Shown in pieces: positions 36,763 through 45,916 of a stretch of DNA of 64,000 nt. The position numbers and the translations under genes were made by a program. The notes beneath the pieces are model-generated. The model was given only the letters and a program-made list of their open reading frames with translations. It was not told the origin of the DNA and made no database searches. Position 1 is the first letter of the stretch, and the number at the start of each line of letters is the position of its first letter. Origin of the DNA: Algoriphagus sp. (lineage in GTDB: Bacteria > Bacteroidota > Bacteroidia > Cytophagales > Cyclobacteriaceae); assembly GCF_013373065.1 (NCBI RefSeq), contig NZ_JABXIN010000001.1, forward strand, positions 1 to 64,000, in the 5' to 3' direction.

Positions 36763-36783
36763 AACCCGGCAAAACCGGGTTTT
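36761..36783. terminator. Bidirectional intrinsic terminator
   Basis: AAAACCCGG-CAAAA-CCGGGTTTT, a perfect 9-bp stem. It starts within the stop codon of the small membrane protein and lies 5 bp from the convergent end of the sulfatase gene. Confidence 0.87.
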
Positions 36784-36787
36784 ATGC

Positions 36788-38494
36788 TTATCGATTTTCC
36801 ACTTCTCTTCGTCGGGCTTTGACCGCCTGAACCTTGGCGCTATCAATTCCAAAGACTTTCCCAGCTTCGGCATCCGATAGAAGTTGATCGATATATTTTT
36901 GGCTTAAGGCTGAATTATCTTTGTACTTTACCCGAAGCTCTTCCAGGCGTCGATGCAAGTCTTCCCGGATTTCAGCATAAGCTGGATCATTGTATACATT
37001 TTTCAATTCCAGAGGGTCCTTTTTACGATCAATCAGCTCCCATTCGTCCTCCACGTAGTAGTAATGGATTAATTTGTAATCTGCTGTCACGATAGCATAA
37101 TGCCGATTGACCATATGCTCTGCAGGATATTCATAGTAATGATAATAAACCGCATCCCGAGTCCATTCCTCTTCATTGCCCGTTAGAATTGGGATCATGC
37201 TTTCTCCTTGCATGTCCGATGGAGCAGGGATTCCCGCTGCATCCAGGAATGTTTGCGCAAAATCTAAATTTTGAACCAAAGCATCGGAACGGGTTCCCGG
37301 CTCTACCTTGCTCGGCCATGCGACCAATAGCGGTGTTTTGAAAGATTCATCATACACAAATCGCTTATCAAACCACCCGTGTTCTCCCAGATAAAACCCT
37401 TGATCGGAAGTGTAGACGATAATGGTATTTTCCATCATATTATTGGCTTCCAAATAATCCAATAGGCGGCCTACATTCTCATCGACAGATTTGATGGTAC
37501 CCAAGTAATCCTGCATATAACGCTGGTATTTCCACCGCATTAAATCTTCCTCAGTCATCGTAGGATAGATTTTTTTCAATTCTTCTCCGATTTTCCCATA
37601 AACGCGCTCAAAGCTTTCTCGCTGTTCAGGAGTAAAGCGTTCGAAAGAGTAATTGTAGCGAGGCTTATCAAAACCGATTTCATCCAGTCCAATTTCATCC
37701 ATCACAATTGGAGAAATTTTGTGATCCCCTGCCCAACTCATGTGATGAAGAATACTCATTTCTGCTTCTGCAACCGGAGCGGTACGACCAGAATAGTCAT
37801 CAAACAAAGTGGGGGGCTCCGGAAAGGTTTTGTTGGTAAATTCATCCAAATGCCGCTCAGCCATCAACCAAGATCGATGGGGGGCCTTGTGTAAGTAAAA
37901 AAGCAAAAAGGGATCTTCTTTTTTCCGTTCATTTTGAAGCCAATCCAAGGTCATATCGGTAATAATATCCGTCACATAGCCTTTCACCTGGATATTCCCT
38001 TCATTTTTGGTTATAAAATCAGGATTGTAATAAGCTCCCTGACCTGGGAGTATTTTAAACTGATCAAAGCCTTTTGGATTATTCCCGAAATGCAACTTCC
38101 CAAACATTGCCGTCTGGTAACCAGCATCCTGGAATAGTTGTGGAAAGGTTACATTCGTGGTGTCAAAAGGAAAGTGATTGTCAATTTTTCCATTCATATG
38201 ACTATGCTTTCCTGTCAATATGGTAGCTCGACTTGGAGCACATATTGAATTGGTGACCGAAGCCTGCGTAAACAACATTCCCATTTTAGCTATTCGATCA
38301 ATATTCGGCGTCTCTATCAGCGAATTGTCATAAGCAGAAATCGCTTGGTAAGCATGATCATCTGACATGATAAAAATGATATTTGGGCGATCCTGAGTAG
38401 GCTTTACATCGGATTGGCAAGAACTCAAATAGGCAAGCCCAAAAATCAGGGACAGGGATAGAATGGACTTGTAGAAAGTGCTGGATTTAGGCAT
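36788..38494 (-). CDS. Sulfatase lipoprotein, first tandem copy
   Basis: A 568-residue type I sulfatase (alkaline phosphatase superfamily). The lipoprotein signal ends LAYLSSC. The metal-binding start is IIFIMSDDHAYQ, and the formylglycine site is SICAPSRATILTGK with Cys near residue 85, fitting C-x-P-x-R. The later metal site is IIVYTSDQGFYLGEHGWFDK. It would cleave sulfate esters from glycans in the periplasm or at the surface. The neighbouring gene 38528-40216 is a close paralogue that shares long identical stretches, including GKLHFGNNPKGFDQFKILPG. The two are 33 bp apart and likely one operon. The specific sulfated sugar is unknown. Confidence 0.93.
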   Translation of the reverse strand: MPKSSTFYKSILSLSLIFGLAYLSSCQSDVKPTQDRPNIIFIMSDDHAYQAISAYDNSLIETPNIDRIAKMGMLFTQASVTNSICAPSRATILTGKHSHMNGKIDNHFPFDTTNVTFPQLFQDAGYQTAMFGKLHFGNNPKGFDQFKILPGQGAYYNPDFITKNEGNIQVKGYVTDIITDMTLDWLQNERKKEDPFLLFYLHKAPHRSWLMAERHLDEFTNKTFPEPPTLFDDYSGRTAPVAEAEMSILHHMSWAGDHKISPIVMDEIGLDEIGFDKPRYNYSFERFTPEQRESFERVYGKIGEELKKIYPTMTEEDLMRWKYQRYMQDYLGTIKSVDENVGRLLDYLEANNMMENTIIVYTSDQGFYLGEHGWFDKRFVYDESFKTPLLVAWPSKVEPGTRSDALVQNLDFAQTFLDAAGIPAPSDMQGESMIPILTGNEEEWTRDAVYYHYYEYPAEHMVNRHYAIVTADYKLIHYYYVEDEWELIDRKKDPLELKNVYNDPAYAEIREDLHRRLEELRVKYKDNSALSQKYIDQLLSDAEAGKVFGIDSAKVQAVKARRREVENR

Positions 38495-38527
38495 GGGCTA
38501 ATGGAAATTGAGTATGGGTGACTTGAT

Positions 38528-40216
38528 TTATTTTTTGGAGCTAATTCTGTTTTCCAAAATCTCTTGAACTACCTCTTTGTTTGCCCCTCCAAAACGTCGG
38601 GTTTCTTCCAAGTAATCCAAATATTCATCCAAGTAGCGCTGAGAAATCTCTGAATTGTCTCCATATTTTTCCCGAAGACCCTCTAGTTTTTGATGCAATT
38701 CAGCCTTGATTTCAGCATAAGCAGGGTCATCATACACATTGGTCAATTCCTGTGGATCATTGATTCGGTCAATCAGCTCCCATTCATCCGTATCAAAATA
38801 GTAATGGGTCAACTTGTATTCCTTGGTTACAATTGCATAGTGTCGCTTGACCATATGCACAGATGGATATTCATAATAATGGTAATAAACAGCATCCCGG
38901 GTCCACTCCGCCTCATTGCCTGTAAGAAGAGGCAGCAAGCTCTCCCCTTGCATATCAGAAGGAGCAGGAATATTTGCTGCTTCTAAAAAGGTTTGGGCGA
39001 AATCCAGGTTTTGAACCATTTCATCAGATTTGCTACCGGGCTCAACTTTTCCTGGCCATGCGATCATTAAGGGAGTTTTAAATGATTCATCGTACACAAA
39101 TCGCTTGTCAAACCAACCGTGCTCTCCCAAATAAAATCCTTGATCAGAGGTATATACGATAATGGTATTTTCCATCAGATCATTCTCCTCTAAATAGTCT
39201 AATACACGACCTACGTTTTCATCCACCGCTTGGATGGTTCCCAAATAATCCTGCATGTAGCGCTGATATCTCCATCGCATCAAATCCTCTTCAGACATGG
39301 AGGCATAGTTTTTCTTGAATTCCTCATTCAAAGGCTGATAGTATTGATCCCACACAGCTCGCTGACTAGAATCCAACCGACCGACTTCCCGTTCGAAAGC
39401 CCCCTTGTCCCAACCTGAAGCATCCGGAATTCCCAATTCATCCATGACTTCCGGATAAATCTTGGAGTCCCCAGCCCAATTCATATGCTTCAATAAATTC
39501 ATCTCAGCCTCCTTGGCAGCTCGGCCTCTTCCTGAATAATCATCAAAAAGAGTAGCAGGCTCTGGAAAAGTCCGCTGGGTAAATTCTGCTAGGTGTCGCT
39601 CGGCAGGTAGCCATTCCCGATGTGGGGCTTTGTGAAGGTAAAAGAGCAAAAAGGGATCTTCTTCCTTTCGTTCATTTTCCAACCAATCCAAGGTCATATC
39701 AGTAATGATATCCGTCACATATCCCTGAACTGTAATCCTACCCTCATCTTTCGTAATAAAATCTGGATTGTAATAAGCACCTTGACCGGGAAGAATTTTG
39801 AATTGATCAAAGCCTTTCGGGTTATTCCCAAAATGAAGCTTCCCAAACATGGCTGTCTGGTATCCGGCATCCTGAAAAAGTTGTGGAAAGGTCACATTCG
39901 TAGTATCAAAAGGAAAATGATTATCAATTTTCCCATTCAAATGGGAATGCTTGCCAGTAAGAATCGTCGCTCGACTGGGTGCGCAAATGGAATTTGTAAC
40001 AGTGGCATTGGTGAATAGCATACCCATTTTTGCGACACGGTCGATGTTAGGAGTCTCAATCAAGTGATCACTATAGGCTGATATGGCCTGATAGGCATGA
40101 TCATCGGACATGATAAAGATGATATTGGGACGCTCCTGCTTTGCTTTTTTGCTTTGACAAGAAACTCCCAAAAGGAGGATAAGAATATAAAAATAAAAGG
40201 ATCTGACTAATTTCAT
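38528..40216 (-). CDS. Sulfatase lipoprotein, second tandem copy
   Basis: 562 residues with lipobox LLGVSC. Catalytic features are the same as in its neighbour: IIFIMSDDHAYQ, SICAPSRATILTGK and YTSDQGFYLGEHGW. It is the upstream member of the pair on the minus strand. The most different region from the other copy is the middle (~240-310), where substrate-contacting loops may lie, so the duplicates may act on different sulfation positions. A sulfatase maturation enzyme is needed to convert the cysteine but is not encoded in this window. Confidence 0.93.
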   Translation of the reverse strand: MKLVRSFYFYILILLLGVSCQSKKAKQERPNIIFIMSDDHAYQAISAYSDHLIETPNIDRVAKMGMLFTNATVTNSICAPSRATILTGKHSHLNGKIDNHFPFDTTNVTFPQLFQDAGYQTAMFGKLHFGNNPKGFDQFKILPGQGAYYNPDFITKDEGRITVQGYVTDIITDMTLDWLENERKEEDPFLLFYLHKAPHREWLPAERHLAEFTQRTFPEPATLFDDYSGRGRAAKEAEMNLLKHMNWAGDSKIYPEVMDELGIPDASGWDKGAFEREVGRLDSSQRAVWDQYYQPLNEEFKKNYASMSEEDLMRWRYQRYMQDYLGTIQAVDENVGRVLDYLEENDLMENTIIVYTSDQGFYLGEHGWFDKRFVYDESFKTPLMIAWPGKVEPGSKSDEMVQNLDFAQTFLEAANIPAPSDMQGESLLPLLTGNEAEWTRDAVYYHYYEYPSVHMVKRHYAIVTKEYKLTHYYFDTDEWELIDRINDPQELTNVYDDPAYAEIKAELHQKLEGLREKYGDNSEISQRYLDEYLDYLEETRRFGGANKEVVQEILENRISSKK

Positions 40217-40308
40217 AATGGGCGTATTGATGAGTTTGGATCAATTTAAAAGTAAAAAACTTCATCTCAGAAATAAACCCGTTCATAGAAATTTACCCTT
40301 AACCAACA

Positions 40309-40341
40309 AAAAAGCCATCCCGATTTAGGATGGCTTCTTTT
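40309..40341 (-). terminator. Intrinsic terminator of the TonB receptor gene
   Basis: AAAAAGCCATCC and GGATGGCTTCTTTTT form an 11-bp stem with a CGATTTA loop. Read leftward it lies just after the TonB receptor stop and ends in a U-run (GGATGGCTTTTTTG). Confidence 0.85.
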
Positions 40342-40354
40342 TGAACTATTCCTA

Positions 40355-42781
40355 TTAAAACTTCAATCCAAGGGTAAAGTAGAAGGTTCTTCCATCAGCT
40401 GGCATAATTCCAGGCCCTGGATATCCTCCTGCTCTTCTGGTGAAATAGCGCTCATCGGTGAGATTATTTACACCTGCCTTGATCGAGTGTTGTTTCCAAA
40501 CTTTCCAAGTGGCAGAAAGATCCTGCACTTGATAAGCAGGGATTAAACCTACTGTGGAAGTGGCATTGGGTTCTACACTGTTAGAAGCATCTGAAAACGC
40601 ATCTCCCACGTCACTTAGCTGCCAAGTCATGGAAAATTTACCCAGACTATAAGTTGCTCCAAATCGATTGATTTTTCTCGGTGCATTTTCTACCCGATTT
40701 CCTTCCAAATTACGAACTACTAGTTCTCCATTACTTACCGTAGTCACTTCAAAATCCCCATAAGTTGCATCAATAAATGCGAGGGAAGTAAATAGATGTA
40801 AATATCCTACCCTAGAGCTTCCAAAAAATGTGGTTATTGGATCAAATTCTATATAGCCTTCAAAACCCTGACTTATGGAATTCCCAAGATTGGTTCGGAA
40901 TTGATAGTTATTCCCAGCCTCATCAAGTTGAGCAATGGTACCAATCCGGTCCTGATAATTCAATCGGAAATAGCCTAAGTCAAATTTTAAAGTTTGGAAA
41001 AGACTTCCTCTATACCCGAAATCAATATTGTATCCTCTTGAGTCTTGGAGATTTGGGTCAATTACATCCGTCGTAGCTGGCGGAGTCAAATCCGAAATCA
41101 AAACAGGTCGATAAGCTTGAGAAAAGTTTGCATAAAACTCAGTGTTTTTACCCAAATGATACTCAGCACCCAATCCCAAAAGGACAAAATTTCGGGTTCT
41201 GGAAATTGGTTCAAGACTTTGAGGAACACCATTTGCCACATTAAACTGCCCTTGATTTTCAGATCGGATATTTTCTACCCGTAGACCTGCTGTAAGGAGA
41301 AATTGATCATTAAATCTGAACACATTTTCAGCAAAAGCCGCAAGATTTCGGTTGTTATAATCCAACTTTCTGCTGAAATCTCCATCTGCCACTGAGAAAT
41401 CCATATCCGAACCTGTCGTACCTACTCCTCGCTGATTTCGATCGATGTTGCCATTAAAATAGCGAAGACCAGTCATCAAGGTTTGCTCTTGTCCAAACAA
41501 CTCATAAGTGGAACTCATCCGTAATTCTGAACCATAGGTGGTGTAGAAATCTCGATCCACTTGACGGTTACCCAAGTCGTCTTCCTGATTAATCGGACGC
41601 ATGAAACCTACACTATTTCTTTCTGCAAAGGTTCCGAAGACTTTCCAGCTTAACTTGGTGTTTTTAGAAACCAAGTATTCAGCTGACAAAGCTGGGATAA
41701 ACCAAGGGGTGTTGAACCAGTTTCGGCTTCGGGTACTTTGCTGTGAATTTTCAGCAAACTGTGCATCGGTCAAACCGCCAGGCTGCTGCGTTTCAGTTGT
41801 CATGTAGGTCATTTCATAACCCAATTTCAATCTGTTGCTAGCCGCATAATTCACTTCTAGGTGAGCGTGATCTGTATTGAAAAACCCATTTTCCCTCCAG
41901 CCATCTCCTCTTCTTTTCTGATAATAGGCCGTGTAATTCCATTTACCTTCTGTACCGCCGATGTAGTTAAAGGAACTGAAAAGTCCATTGCTTCCAACAG
42001 TATTGATGGATTCGGCTGTGAATCGAGTGGATTTATCAGGTTTTCTTAGGACAAAATTCATCAAGCCACCAAACTGAGGACCATACTGCAAAGAAGATGC
42101 ACCGCGAATAATTTCGATTTGCTCTACTACTTCCAAAGGTGGCGTGAAGTAGGCTTCTGGATAACCCATTGGGTCTGGCGTAATGTCATATCCATTCATA
42201 CGAACATTAAATTCCCAAGAACGATTAGGACTTAAGCCTCTTGAAGCCACCCCCAACTGAATACCTGAACCGTCATTTTCCCAAATGGAAATTCCAGGAG
42301 TCCTACCGAATACCTGTCGACTATTATTCATGGCCAAATTCGCATCAATCTCAGCAATTCGAATGACCTCATTCTTTTTCCCTGCATTGATTCTGAAATC
42401 AGAGACTTCAGGAAGGCGATCCTGTCCCAAAATTCCTCTGCTGGCAGAAATACTGAATTCGGACAATAAGTATTCTTCTTCTGCTAATTGAATATTTAAC
42501 TCCTTGATTTCCCCATCTCCAATGGAAAACTCCTTGGACCAATTCTGAAAACCTACCAAACTGACAATAAGCTGATAGGAACCACTTGGGAAATCCTTCA
42601 ATTCATAATTTCCATTCAAATCAGATTGTACACCTCGAACAGTCCCTTCCAAAAGCACAGAAGCACCTTGAACGGGATTACCATTTTCGTCAGAAATCCT
42701 TCCTTTCAACACATTCTTTTGCGCAAGGACATCTGCAGAGAATAATAATGCGCAGATCAGCAAACTATAAACGAATTTCAT
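40355..42781 (-). CDS. TonB-dependent outer-membrane receptor, FecA-like
   Basis: 808 residues. The signal peptide is followed by a carboxypeptidase-regulatory-like domain (~22-105; VLKGRISDENGNPVQGASVLL), a plug domain (VFGRTPGISIWENDGSG, GIQLGVASRGL, VVEQIEIIRGASSLQYGPQFGG) and a 22-strand barrel ending DGRTFYFTLGLKF. The plug pattern SRGLSPNRSWEFNVRMNGYD is typical of the Bacteroidetes receptors annotated as iron(III)-dicitrate FecA-like. It is shorter than SusC proteins (~1000 aa) and has no SusD beside it, so siderophore, metal or small-glycan import are all possible. Its position among sulfatases hints at a link to glycan breakdown products. Confidence 0.92.
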   Translation of the reverse strand: MKFVYSLLICALLFSADVLAQKNVLKGRISDENGNPVQGASVLLEGTVRGVQSDLNGNYELKDFPSGSYQLIVSLVGFQNWSKEFSIGDGEIKELNIQLAEEEYLLSEFSISASRGILGQDRLPEVSDFRINAGKKNEVIRIAEIDANLAMNNSRQVFGRTPGISIWENDGSGIQLGVASRGLSPNRSWEFNVRMNGYDITPDPMGYPEAYFTPPLEVVEQIEIIRGASSLQYGPQFGGLMNFVLRKPDKSTRFTAESINTVGSNGLFSSFNYIGGTEGKWNYTAYYQKRRGDGWRENGFFNTDHAHLEVNYAASNRLKLGYEMTYMTTETQQPGGLTDAQFAENSQQSTRSRNWFNTPWFIPALSAEYLVSKNTKLSWKVFGTFAERNSVGFMRPINQEDDLGNRQVDRDFYTTYGSELRMSSTYELFGQEQTLMTGLRYFNGNIDRNQRGVGTTGSDMDFSVADGDFSRKLDYNNRNLAAFAENVFRFNDQFLLTAGLRVENIRSENQGQFNVANGVPQSLEPISRTRNFVLLGLGAEYHLGKNTEFYANFSQAYRPVLISDLTPPATTDVIDPNLQDSRGYNIDFGYRGSLFQTLKFDLGYFRLNYQDRIGTIAQLDEAGNNYQFRTNLGNSISQGFEGYIEFDPITTFFGSSRVGYLHLFTSLAFIDATYGDFEVTTVSNGELVVRNLEGNRVENAPRKINRFGATYSLGKFSMTWQLSDVGDAFSDASNSVEPNATSTVGLIPAYQVQDLSATWKVWKQHSIKAGVNNLTDERYFTRRAGGYPGPGIMPADGRTFYFTLGLKF

Positions 42782-42818
42782 CTATTATATTTATTTGGAT
42801 TGATTTTAAATAATGACG

Positions 42819-42849
42819 CAAACTTATATCCCAAATGAATACAAGACAA
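42819..42849 (-). promoter_or_regulatory. Candidate promoter of the TonB receptor gene
   Basis: On the minus strand TTG (42849-42847) and TAAGTTTG (42826-42819) match the Bacteroidetes -33/-7 consensus with a 20-bp spacer. The receptor ATG is about 38 bp downstream. A separate inverted repeat, AGAGTT/AACTCT, lies at 42881-42899 upstream of it. Confidence 0.55.
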
Positions 42850-42999
42850 TATTTATTTAGATAAAATCTAATTAAAATTAAGAGTTGACTTTTAACTCTC
42901 TTAAAATGAGTTCACTAGGGCCGAAAATTTATAAAGGCATGTTGGCACAAACCGGATAGGAAAAATTATTTTATCTTGATCTTCCCAACTCCGCACCTC

Positions 43000-44439
43000 A
43001 TGAAGAAAATACTTTTCTTTTTTTTGCCCCTATTAACTTTCAATGCTCCCGCTCAACAAAAGCGCCCTAATATCCTATTGATAATCGCTGATGATTTGAA
43101 CCAAACAGCTTTGGGAGCTTATGGAAATCAGGTAGTCTCCACCCCAAACATTGACCGACTCGCCTCTGAGGGTATGCTTTTCCAAAATGCCTATTCGCAA
43201 TATCCTGTTTGTGGTCCTTCGAGAGCCTCCTTCCTTTTTGGCTATTATCCTACAGCAACAGAAACTTTTGGCTATACCAGCGGAAGAGAAAATGTAGGTC
43301 AAGATCGCCATTCCTTACCCCAACATTTTAAAGAAAATGGCTATTTCACTGCTCGAGTCAGTAAAATCTTTCACATGGGAGTGCCTATTGATATTGAAAC
43401 TGGAAGTGACGGACAAGATGACCCGGATTCCTGGACAGAACGATTCAATTCACCCGGACCAGAATGGAAATCCGAAGGATTCGCAGAGTTGGTACAAAAT
43501 AATCCGGATGGAAAAATCGAGCGTAAAGGCGGTAATGTCATGACCATTGTTCAGGCAGAAGGTGGGGATCTGGGACAATCTGATGGAATTACGGGACAAA
43601 AAGCAATCGAACTCATCCAAAATCACCAACAAGAAAAACCATTTTTCCTTGCGGTTGGATTGGTGAGGCCTCACGTCCCCTTCGTTGCTCCAAAGGAATA
43701 TTTCACTTCATACCCTTGGCAAGGGATCATCCCTCCGCCAGTTGTCGAAAATGACTGGGAGGATATTCCGAAAAAAGGGATCAATTACGTGACCACCCAA
43801 AACGCAGAAATGAATTATATCCATAAACAAAAAGCCATTGCAGGGTATTATGCCTCGGTTGCATTTATGGATGCCCAAGTGGGAAAAATTCTACGAGCGC
43901 TAGAGCAATCCGGACAAAGTGAAAACACCCTCATTGTTTTCACTTCTGATCATGGATTCCACTTGGGAGAGCATGACTTTTGGATGAAGGTGTCTTTAAA
44001 GGAAGAATCCGTTCGCGTTCCGTTTATTATCAAAGCTCCCGGTTTTTCGCCGGGTAAAAGCCATTCCTTTGTAGAATTGGTGGACTTGTACCCTACTCTT
44101 TTGGACCTGTCTGGTTTTGAAATTCCGAAGAGACTTCAGGGAAAAAGTCTTGTTCCCATTCTCCAAAATCCGAGCACAGAGGTTCGGGATTTTGCTTTTT
44201 CTGTCACCCAGGGAGGCGCTACCTATTTGATCCGAACAAAGCGTTGGGCCTATATCCAATATGGTGAAAATGCCGAAGAGGGAATGGAATTATTCGATAT
44301 GGAACAAGATCCAGAACAATATCAAAACCTTGCTTTCGATGACTATTTTCAGCCCCAAGTGGAAGAAATGAGAAAGCTATTAAATCAGAAAATCAAAGAA
44401 GTCCAGACAAATGATCTGGAAAAAACATACCGACCATGA
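43000..44439 (+). CDS. Sulfatase, iduronate-2-sulfatase-like
   Basis: The ORF track begins at a TTG at 42976. The ATG at 43000 is better, because it puts the signal peptide (MKKILFFFLPLLTFNAPAQQ) at the N-terminus and gives 479 residues. The metal site LLIIADDLNQTALGAYG and the formylglycine site YPVCGPSRASFLFG (C-x-P-x-R) are intact. VGLVRPHVPFVAPKEYF and FTSDHGFHLGEHDFWMK match the iduronate-2-sulfatase branch (S1_7-like). The product would act on uronic-acid or similar sulfated polysaccharides. It overlaps the next sulfatase gene at ATGA, so a rightward three-gene operon with the sialidase is likely. Confidence 0.92.
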   Translation: MKKILFFFLPLLTFNAPAQQKRPNILLIIADDLNQTALGAYGNQVVSTPNIDRLASEGMLFQNAYSQYPVCGPSRASFLFGYYPTATETFGYTSGRENVGQDRHSLPQHFKENGYFTARVSKIFHMGVPIDIETGSDGQDDPDSWTERFNSPGPEWKSEGFAELVQNNPDGKIERKGGNVMTIVQAEGGDLGQSDGITGQKAIELIQNHQQEKPFFLAVGLVRPHVPFVAPKEYFTSYPWQGIIPPPVVENDWEDIPKKGINYVTTQNAEMNYIHKQKAIAGYYASVAFMDAQVGKILRALEQSGQSENTLIVFTSDHGFHLGEHDFWMKVSLKEESVRVPFIIKAPGFSPGKSHSFVELVDLYPTLLDLSGFEIPKRLQGKSLVPILQNPSTEVRDFAFSVTQGGATYLIRTKRWAYIQYGENAEEGMELFDMEQDPEQYQNLAFDDYFQPQVEEMRKLLNQKIKEVQTNDLEKTYRP

Positions 44440-45887
44440 AAAAACTTTTCCCAATCCTATTCCTCTTGTTGGGATGGGCCTGTACCCAAAAAGCCGAGCC
44501 CAAAAAACCAAATGTATTATTCCTTTTTGCAGATGACCAACGTGCCGAAACCCTAGGCATTGCTGGCAATCCCTATATCCAAACACCCACCTTGGATCAA
44601 TTGGCAAGAGAGGGCACCCGCTTCACCAATGCTTATGTAATGGGAGGAAATCATGGAGCCATCTGTATGGCTAGCAGAGCCATGCTTTTTAGTGGTAAAA
44701 ACCTATTTAAGGTTTATGACCGATTGAAGGGAGTAGAAACCATGACCATGGATTTTGCAAATGCAGGTTATACTACATTTGGAACGGGGAAATGGCACAA
44801 TGAGAAAGAAGCATTTGAAGCAAGTTTCCAACAAGCCAACAATGTGTATTTGGGAGGGATGGCCAACCATTATGAGATAGACTTACGGAATTATGAGGCT
44901 GATGGAAAGTTGGGAGAACCCACTAAAAAGGGGTACTCAACCGAAATTTTCGCCCAATCAGCCATTGATTTTATCCAATCCCAAAAAGACAGCGAAAATC
45001 CTTTTTTCTGCTATGTAGCTTTTACTGTTCCACATGACCCCTATTCTCCAGAAGGAAATTATATCAATTATTATCCTGATGGCACACTTCCACTTCCTGG
45101 AAATTACATGCCATACCATCCATTTGAATTTGACCAATTGACCGTTCGGGATGAAAATCTCACAGGTTGGCCACGGAGACCTGAAGTCATACAAATGATT
45201 CTTTCCGATTATTATGCCTTGATCACCCATTTAGACACCCAAGTAGCAAAAATTTTAGATGCCCTTCGGGAAAGCGGAAAATTGGACAACACCATCATTG
45301 TTTATGCCGCAGACAATGGTTTAGCCGTGGGTAGTCACGGACTTTTGGGAAAGCAAAGTCTCTATGAGCACAGCATGAAAGTGCCTCTGATCATCAAAGG
45401 CCCTGGCATTCCCTCCAATCAGGAATTGGATGCTTTTGCCTATATCCATGACTTGTATCCGACTTTGGCGGAATTAGCAGGCTTACCTCCAAAAGAAGAT
45501 GTGGATGGAAAGAGTCTTGTACCCGTCATCCATGGAGAAAAAGAATCCGTTCGAGATGCCCTTTTTACAGCCTATAGACATACAGTTCGGGCAGTCAGAA
45601 CAGACAAATGGAAACTGATTCGATACCCGGAACGGGACTACACACAATTATTTGATTTAGAACATGATCCTTTGGAGCTCAATAATTTGGCAGATAACCC
45701 TAATTTCTCCGAAGAAAAATCCCGATTGGTTTCTTTACTTCAGGAAAATCAAAAGGCGGTTGGTGATACTGTTTCCCTGACCGCGGCCATTATCAAACCC
45801 ATGGCATATGACCCCGACACGCTCCAGCGAAAACCGGATCAATGGCAACCTGCTTACACGCTAAAACGATATTTCGGGGAAAAATAA
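44436..45887 (+). CDS. Sulfatase lipoprotein with a CxAxR maturation motif
   Basis: 483 residues with lipobox LLLGWAC. The N-terminus has the metal-binding LFLFADDQRAETLG. The residue converted to formylglycine is in GAICMASRAMLFSGK, that is C-x-A-x-R rather than the common C-x-P-x-R. The radical-SAM sulfatase maturases are known to accept C/S-x-A/P-x-R, so the enzyme may still be active. The second metal site is VYAADNGLAVGSHGLLGK. The subfamily looks like the broad arylsulfatase-A-related group. It sits between another sulfatase and a sialidase in one rightward operon, 29 bp before the sialidase. Confidence 0.9.
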   Translation: MKKLFPILFLLLGWACTQKAEPKKPNVLFLFADDQRAETLGIAGNPYIQTPTLDQLAREGTRFTNAYVMGGNHGAICMASRAMLFSGKNLFKVYDRLKGVETMTMDFANAGYTTFGTGKWHNEKEAFEASFQQANNVYLGGMANHYEIDLRNYEADGKLGEPTKKGYSTEIFAQSAIDFIQSQKDSENPFFCYVAFTVPHDPYSPEGNYINYYPDGTLPLPGNYMPYHPFEFDQLTVRDENLTGWPRRPEVIQMILSDYYALITHLDTQVAKILDALRESGKLDNTIIVYAADNGLAVGSHGLLGKQSLYEHSMKVPLIIKGPGIPSNQELDAFAYIHDLYPTLAELAGLPPKEDVDGKSLVPVIHGEKESVRDALFTAYRHTVRAVRTDKWKLIRYPERDYTQLFDLEHDPLELNNLADNPNFSEEKSRLVSLLQENQKAVGDTVSLTAAIIKPMAYDPDTLQRKPDQWQPAYTLKRYFGEK

Positions 45888-45916
45888 GGCTCCATCAATA
45901 AATCCAAACAGGCCTA

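Noticed and set aside
40355-42781. SusC of a classical polysaccharide utilisation locus
   Set aside because: At 808 aa it is shorter than SusC, has a FecA-like plug pattern, and no SusD is adjacent.
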